A stretch of 64,000 bases of DNA. It comes from Streptomyces sp. TS71-3. GTDB taxonomy: Bacteria > Actinomycetota > Actinomycetes > Streptomycetales > Streptomycetaceae. Below the pieces are notes generated by a model that was given only the letters and a program-made list of their open reading frames with translations, did not search any database and had not been told where the DNA came from. This document shows positions 59,392 to 64,000 of the stretch, piece after piece (the first letter of the stretch is position 1; the number at the start of each line of letters is the position of its first letter). A program made the translations under genes and the position numbers. The DNA is taken from NCBI RefSeq assembly GCF_018327685.1, contig NZ_BNEL01000003.1:2604001-2668000 (forward strand). The letters run 5' to 3'.

Positions 59392-61494
59392 ATGTCCACA
59401 GCCACTCCCACCCGGGCCCCGCACAGCGATGTGCCGAGCGGTCACAAGGACGAGGGCCGCGTCGGCGCGGGCTTCTTCGAGCCCAAGCAACTCGTCGAAT
59501 CCCTGCCGGACGCCGTCCGCAAGCTCGACCCGCGGGTGATGGTCAAGTCGCCCGTGATGTTCGTGGTCTGGGTCGGCGCCATCCTGACCACCGTCTTCTC
59601 CTTCAAGGACCCCGGCGATTGGTTCGGCTGGACCATCAGCGTCTGGATGTGGCTGACGGTGATCTTCGCCAACCTGGCGGAGGCCGTCGCGGAGGGCCGC
59701 GGCAAGGCCCAGGCCGACACGCTGCGCAAGGCGAAGACCGATACCGTCGCCCGCCGCCTGCTGGCGGACGGCCGCACGGAGGAGCAGGTCGCGGGCACCC
59801 AGCTCCGCATAGGCGACCTGGTCGTCTGCGAGGCCGGCGACATCATCCCCGGTGACGGCGACGTCGTCGAGGGCGTCGCCTCGGTCGACGAGTCGGCGAT
59901 CACCGGCGAGTCGGCGCCCGTCATCCGCGAGTCCGGTGGTGACCGCAGTGCCGTCACCGGCGGTACGAAGGTGCTCTCCGACCGCATCGTCATCAAGATC
60001 ACGACGAAGCCGGGCGAGACCTTCATCGACCGGATGATCAGCCTCGTCGAGGGCGCTGCCCGGCAGAAGACGCCGAACGAGATCGCGCTGAACATCCTGC
60101 TGGCGTCGCTGACCATCGTGTTCCTGCTGGCGTGCGCCACGCTGCCGCCGCTCGCGAACTACGCCGGCAGCCACCTGACGATCATCGTGCTGGTGGCCCT
60201 GCTGGTCTGCCTGATCCCGACGACGATCGGCGCGCTGCTGTCCGCGATCGGCATCGCGGGCATGGACCGCCTGGTGCAGCGCAACGTCCTGGCGATGTCC
60301 GGCCGTGCGGTGGAGGCCGCCGGCGACGTCTCCACGCTGCTGCTGGACAAGACCGGCACCATCACCCTCGGCAACCGCCAGGCCGCCGAGTTCGTACCGG
60401 TGCGCGGTACCACTCAGGCCGAGGTCGCCGACGCCGCGCAGCTGTCCTCGCTGGCCGACGAGACGCCCGAGGGCCGTTCCATCGTCGTCCTGGCGAAGGA
60501 GAGGTACGGGCTGCGCGAGCGGCACCAGGGCGAGCTGGCCGGCGCCGAGTGGATCGCCTTCACGGCAGGGACCCGGATGTCGGGTGTGGACGCCGACGGG
60601 CGCAGGATCCGCAAGGGCGCGGCCGGCTCGATCATCGCCTGGGTCCGCGAGCAGGGCGGCACCGTCGCCGACGACGCGGACGCGATCGCCAACCGCATAT
60701 CCGAGGCCGGCGGCACCCCGCTGCTGGTCGCCGTCGAAGACGGCCAGGGGGCCCGCGTGGTCGGCGTCATCCACCTGAAGGACGTCGTCAAGGAGGGCAT
60801 GCGGGAGCGGTTCGACGAGCTGCGCCGCATGGGCATCAAGACCATCATGATCACCGGCGACAACCCGCTGACCGCCAAGGCGATAGCCGAGGAGGCGGGT
60901 GTCGACGACTTCCTCGCGGAGGCCACTCCCGAGGACAAGATGGCCCTGATCAAGCGGGAGCAGGCGGGCGCGAAGCTGGTCGCGATGACCGGTGACGGCA
61001 CCAACGACGCCCCCGCGCTGGCCCAGGCGGACGTCGGTGTGGCGATGAACACCGGCACCTCCGCAGCCAAGGAGGCCGGCAACATGGTCGACCTCGACTC
61101 CAACCCGACCAAGCTGATCGAGATCGTCGAGATCGGCAAGCAGCTCCTGATCACCCGCGGTGCACTGACCACGTTCTCCATCGCCAACGACGTCGCGAAG
61201 TACTTCGCGATCATCCCGGCGATGTTCGCGGCGGTGTACCCGGGCCTGGACAAGCTGAACGTCATGCAGCTGTCCTCGCCGGACTCCGCGATCCTGTCCG
61301 CGGTCGTCTTCAACGCGCTGATCATCATCGCGCTGGTGCCCCTCGCCCTGCGCGGCGTGCAGTACCGGCCGGTCAGCGCGGACCGGATGCTCCGCCGCAA
61401 CCTCGGGATCTACGGCCTGGGAGGCCTCGTCCTCCCGTTCGTCGGCATCAAGATCATCGACATGCTCATCTCCCTCATCCCCGGAATCGGCTGA
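59392..61494 (+). CDS. kdpB: KdpB, P-type ATPase subunit
   Basis: A 700-residue ATPase. ATG 59392 has AGAGGACTCC directly upstream; ATG 59359, overlapping the kdpA stop, would add 11 residues. The actuator motif is [10 protein letters not shown] (Ser174 equals the inhibitory serine phosphorylated in E. coli KdpB), the phosphorylated residue is Asp319 in [12 protein letters not shown], and the hinge is [20 protein letters not shown]. It powers K+ movement through KdpA. The N-terminal 25 residues are a polar extension common in actinobacteria. Confidence 0.97.
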   Translation: MSTATPTRAPHSDVPSGHKDEGRVGAGFFEPKQLVESLPDAVRKLDPRVMVKSPVMFVVWVGAILTTVFSFKDPGDWFGWTISVWMWLTVIFANLAEAVAEGRGKAQADTLRKAKTDTVARRLLADGRTEEQVAGTQLRIGDLVVCEAGDIIPGDGDVVEGVASVDESAITGESAPVIRESGGDRSAVTGGTKVLSDRIVIKITTKPGETFIDRMISLVEGAARQKTPNEIALNILLASLTIVFLLACATLPPLANYAGSHLTIIVLVALLVCLIPTTIGALLSAIGIAGMDRLVQRNVLAMSGRAVEAAGDVSTLLLDKTGTITLGNRQAAEFVPVRGTTQAEVADAAQLSSLADETPEGRSIVVLAKERYGLRERHQGELAGAEWIAFTAGTRMSGVDADGRRIRKGAAGSIIAWVREQGGTVADDADAIANRISEAGGTPLLVAVEDGQGARVVGVIHLKDVVKEGMRERFDELRRMGIKTIMITGDNPLTAKAIAEEAGVDDFLAEATPEDKMALIKREQAGAKLVAMTGDGTNDAPALAQADVGVAMNTGTSAAKEAGNMVDLDSNPTKLIEIVEIGKQLLITRGALTTFSIANDVAKYFAIIPAMFAAVYPGLDKLNVMQLSSPDSAILSAVVFNALIIIALVPLALRGVQYRPVSADRMLRRNLGIYGLGGLVLPFVGIKIIDMLISLIPGIG

Positions 61495-61499
61495 TCGCC

Positions 61500-62207
61500 A
61501 TGAACAACTCGGTATCGAACTCGGCCCGGCTGCTCTGGGCGGGCCTGCGCGCCCTGATCGTGCTCACCGTGGTGCTCGGCGTGGTCTACCCGCTCGCCGT
61601 CACCGGGATCGGGCAGGGGCTGTTCCACGGCAATGCCAACGGCTCGGAGGTGAAGGCGGACGGCAAGGTGGTCGGCTCGTCCCTCATCGGGCAGTCGTAC
61701 AACCTGCCGCTGAAGAAGGGCCAGGAGACCCCGGACCCGGACCTGAGGTGGTTCCAGCCGCGGCCCGCAGGCGGCCTCGGCGAGAACAGCGTCAACACCC
61801 AGTACAAGCTGATCCTGTCCGGCGCCACCAACCGCTCCGGCGACGACGGCGCGATCAACGGTGCCTGCACCGTGAAGTCCGCGGACGGGACGCTCTGCGC
61901 GCAGGTCGTCGCCGCCAAGGCCGCCGTGGTCAGGGACAACTCGGTGCCCGGATACACGGTCAGCCCGTCCCAGGTGCCCGCCGACGCGGTGACGTCGTCC
62001 GGCTCCGGCCTGGACCCGGACATCTCGCCGCAGTACGCGGACCTGCAGGTGCACCGGATCGCCGCGAAGAACGGCCTGTCCGTCGCGCAGGTGCGGAAGC
62101 TGGTCGAGGACAACACGAAGGGGCGGCAGCTCGGCTTCATGGGCGAGCCCCGGGTGAACGTCCTCGCCCTCAACACGGCACTCCGGGAACTCGCGGCGAA
62201 GAGCTGA
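61500..62207 (+). CDS. kdpC: KdpC subunit
   Basis: A 235-residue subunit with one N-terminal transmembrane helix (LRALIVLTVVLGVVYPLAVT) and a periplasmic domain with the family motifs GSSLIGQSYN, WFQPRP, SGSGLDPDISPQYADLQVHR and VNVLALNTAL. An insert of about 35 residues between WFQPRP and the Val-rich part (TQYKLILSGATNRSGDDGAI) makes it longer than E. coli KdpC. It begins five bases after kdpB. A terminator follows. Confidence 0.96.
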   Translation: MNNSVSNSARLLWAGLRALIVLTVVLGVVYPLAVTGIGQGLFHGNANGSEVKADGKVVGSSLIGQSYNLPLKKGQETPDPDLRWFQPRPAGGLGENSVNTQYKLILSGATNRSGDDGAINGACTVKSADGTLCAQVVAAKAAVVRDNSVPGYTVSPSQVPADAVTSSGSGLDPDISPQYADLQVHRIAAKNGLSVAQVRKLVEDNTKGRQLGFMGEPRVNVLALNTALRELAAKS

Positions 62208-62223
62208 CGGCACCCCGGCCCAT

Positions 62224-62268
62224 GCGGGAGCCGGCGGCCCGGGCACAGCCCCGGACGCCGGCTCCCGC
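62224..62268 (+). terminator. Terminator between kdpC and kdpE
   Basis: Perfect 13-bp stem GCGGGAGCCGGCG and complement with a 19-base loop, 17 bases after the kdpC stop. It implies that kdpE-kdpD are at least partly transcribed on their own. Confidence 0.7.
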
Positions 62269-62334
62269 GGCCATGACGGCGGGCCGGCCGTTTCCGGCGC
62301 CAGGATCGACGCATGAGAGGAGAGGCACAGGCCC

Positions 62335-63018
62335 ATGACACGGGTGCTGGTGGTGGAGGACGACCCACGGCTCGTACGGGCTCTCATCATCAATCTTCAG
62401 GCACGCCGGTACGGGGTCGACGCCGCCCCTGACGGCGCCACCGCGCTGCGGCTCGCGGCCGCCAGGCAGCCCGACGCGGTCCTGCTCGACCTGGGGCTGC
62501 CCGACATGGACGGCACGCAGGTGATCGTCGCGTTGCGCGGCTGGACGCGGGTGCCGATCCTGGTGCTGTCCGCACGGCAGGGCTCCGACGACAAGGTCGC
62601 CGCGCTCGACGCAGGTGCGGACGACTACGTCACCAAGCCGTTCAGCATGGACAAGCTGCTGGCCCGGCTGCGTGCCGCCGTCCGCCGCACCGGGGAGCTT
62701 CCCGCCGCCGGCGCGGCACAGCTCGTCGAGACCGCGGACTTCACCATCGACCTGCTCGCCAAGAAGGCCGTACGCGGCGGGCGTGACGTGCGCCTCACCC
62801 CCACGGAGTGGCACCTGCTGGAGATCCTCGTCACCCACCCAGGGCGGCTGGTCACCCAGAAACACCTGCTCCAGCAGGTGTGGGGCGTCTCCCAGCACAA
62901 CAAGACGAACTACCTCAGGGTCTATATGGCCCAGCTGCGGCGCAAACTGGAGACGAACCCCTCCCGACCCCGGTATCTCATCACCGAGCCCGGTATGGGA
63001 TACCGCTTCGAAGGATGA
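62335..63018 (+). CDS. kdpE: KdpE, response regulator of potassium limitation
   Basis: A 227-residue OmpR/PhoB-type regulator. The receiver domain has acidic residues at 8-10 (VVEDDPR), phosphoacceptor Asp52 in LLDLGLPDMDG, and Lys101 in YVTKPFS. The winged-helix output domain includes LTPTEWHLLEILVTHPGRLV and HNKTNYLRVYMAQLRRKLET, a KdpE hallmark. Its stop overlaps an ATG two codons before the chosen kdpD start. It is expected to activate the upstream kdp structural genes. Confidence 0.95.
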   Translation: MTRVLVVEDDPRLVRALIINLQARRYGVDAAPDGATALRLAAARQPDAVLLDLGLPDMDGTQVIVALRGWTRVPILVLSARQGSDDKVAALDAGADDYVTKPFSMDKLLARLRAAVRRTGELPAAGAAQLVETADFTIDLLAKKAVRGGRDVRLTPTEWHLLEILVTHPGRLVTQKHLLQQVWGVSQHNKTNYLRVYMAQLRRKLETNPSRPRYLITEPGMGYRFEG

Positions 63019-63020
63019 AC

Positions 63021-64000
63021 ATGGCTCGCGGCAAGCTTCGGATCTACCTCGGCGCAGCACCCGGCGTCGGCAAGACGTACGCCATGCTGTCCGAGGCGCA
63101 CCGCCGCGTCGAGCGGGGCACCGACTGCGTGGTCGGCTTCGTCGAGCACCACGGAAGGGCCCGCACCGAGGTGATGCTGCACGGGCTGGAGGAGGTGCCC
63201 CGCAGGGAGCTGGAGTACCGGGGCACCACCTTCACGGAGATGGACGTCGACGCCATCCTGGCCCGCCGCCCCGAGGTCACCATCGTGGACGAGCTCGCCC
63301 ACACCAACGTGCCCGGCTCGCGCAACGCCAAGCGCTGGCAGGACGTGGAGGAGCTGCTGGCCGCCGGGATCAAGGTCATCTCCACGGTGAACATCCAGCA
63401 CCTGGAGTCACTGGGCGACGTCGTGGAGTCGATCACCGGCGTGCGGCAGCGGGAGACCGTACCGGACGAGGTCGTCCGCAAGGCCGACGAGATAGAGCTC
63501 GTCGACATGGCCCCGGAAGCGCTGCGCCGGCGCATGGCGCACGGCAACATCTACAAGCCGGACAAGGTCGACGCGGCGCTCTCCAACTACTTCCGGCCGG
63601 GAAACCTCACCGCCCTGCGCGAGCTGGCGCTGCTGTGGGTGGCGGACAGGGTCGACACCTACCTTCAGGAGTACCGCAGCGAGCACCACGTCTCCACCAT
63701 CTGGGGCTCCCGCGAGCGGATCGTGGTCGGCCTCACGGGCGGCCCCGAGGGGCGCACGCTCATCCGGCGCGCGGCCCGGCTCGCCGAGAAGGGCGCGGGC
63801 GGCGAGGTGATGGCCGTCTACATCTCGCGCAGCGACGGCCTGACCGCCGCCTCCCCGAAGGAGCTGGCCGTCCAGCGCACCCTGGTGGAGGACCTCGGCG
63901 GCACGTTCCACCACGTCGTCGGCGACGACATACCGGACGGCCTGCTGGAGTTCGCGCGCGGCGCCAACGCCACGCAGATCGTCCTCGGCGTCTCCCGCCG
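63021..64000 (+). CDS. kdpD: KdpD sensor kinase, 5' part (runs off window)
   Basis: About 326 codons are present. ATG 63021 has AAGGA six bases upstream; ATG 63015, inside the ATGA overlap with kdpE, is possible. The cytosolic sensor domain shows the Walker A motif LGAAPGVGKTYAML, the Walker-B-like VTIVDELAHTNVPGSRN and KRWQDVEELLAAGIKVISTV, then the start of the universal-stress-like domain (RIVVGLTGGPEGRTLIRRAA). The transmembrane and kinase domains lie beyond 64000. It senses K+ and ionic status and phosphorylates KdpE. Confidence 0.95.
   Translation, partial: MARGKLRIYLGAAPGVGKTYAMLSEAHRRVERGTDCVVGFVEHHGRARTEVMLHGLEEVPRRELEYRGTTFTEMDVDAILARRPEVTIVDELAHTNVPGSRNAKRWQDVEELLAAGIKVISTVNIQHLESLGDVVESITGVRQRETVPDEVVRKADEIELVDMAPEALRRRMAHGNIYKPDKVDAALSNYFRPGNLTALRELALLWVADRVDTYLQEYRSEHHVSTIWGSRERIVVGLTGGPEGRTLIRRAARLAEKGAGGEVMAVYISRSDGLTAASPKELAVQRTLVEDLGGTFHHVVGDDIPDGLLEFARGANATQIVLGVSR

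Overview
The window reads as chromosomal DNA of a Streptomyces-like actinobacterium. GC is very high with GC-rich third codon positions, many genes start with GTG or occasionally TTG, and the gene content is typical of the group: Tat and Sec exported enzymes, PknB-type kinase, an ECF sigma factor, LacI/GntR/TetR/AraC/HxlR regulators, GH5 and GH92 hydrolases, and kdp genes. No tRNA, rRNA, CRISPR array, insertion sequence, phage gene or replication origin was recognised. Genus-level assignment is an inference from composition and protein style.

Layout. 1-4.8 kb: secreted proteins, namely a subtilase cut by the window edge, a protein with an internal duplication, a small secreted protein and a DUF4185 protein. 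4.8-6.0 kb: a degenerate stretch where a methyltransferase and an I36-type inhibitor, both missing their 5' ends, meet head to head. 6.2-9.1 kb: a Tat-exported two-subunit molybdenum hydroxylase. 9.2-14.4 kb: a membrane-anchored phosphate-binding-like protein and a large secreted subtilase. 14.7-19.4 kb: AraC regulator, Fe/2-oxoglutarate dioxygenase, a coupled unknown protein, the tail of a sugar ABC permease and two Gfo/Idh/MocA oxidoreductases, apparently a catabolic cluster that has lost its transporter. 19.4-22.5 kb: a membrane protein, a second head-to-head scar (TetR and AraC tails), a GNAT protein and a frameshifted SDR. 22.6-27.8 kb: ECF sigma factor with an NTF2-like tail, alpha/beta hydrolase, WD40 receptor kinase and a HIT protein. 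28-30.1 kb: a SnoaL-like protein, an SDR and an HxlR regulator; the first and last share a 22-bp element. 30.3-32.5 kb: MmgE/PrpD gene plus TetR gene behind a palindromic operator. 32.6-39.7 kb: FadR-type GntR regulator convergent with a six-gene operon (binding lipoprotein, enolase-superfamily dehydratase, two permeases, ATPase, mutarotase) in which the last five genes are joined by 4-base overlaps. 40-43 kb: a 5'-truncated MFS gene, TauE/SafE exporter and GntR/UTRA regulator. 43.1-45.9 kb: LacI regulator divergent from a GH5 enzyme. 46-47.6 kb: two Met/His-rich exported proteins, probably metal related. 47.6-52.3 kb: ammonia-lyase, esterase, O-antigen-ligase-like protein and an LLM flavin oxidoreductase. 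52.5-56.6 kb: GH92 enzyme with a palindromic operator and an SDR-GNAT chimera. 56.6-57.5 kb: an 8-bp tandem repeat. 57.5-64 kb: a tiny membrane ORF followed by kdpF, kdpA, kdpB, kdpC, a terminator, kdpE and the start of kdpD.

The most striking overall signal is repeated gene loss. Three points join two truncated genes (about 5.645, 20.47 and 56.455 kb), and further truncated remnants lie near 17.0 and 41.0 kb. The second strong signal is regulatory: the shared HxlR-type element, the PrpD/TetR operator, the repeated ATAGGAAA element before the sugar-acid operon and the GH92 palindrome. All functional statements rest on reading protein motifs; no database search was possible.
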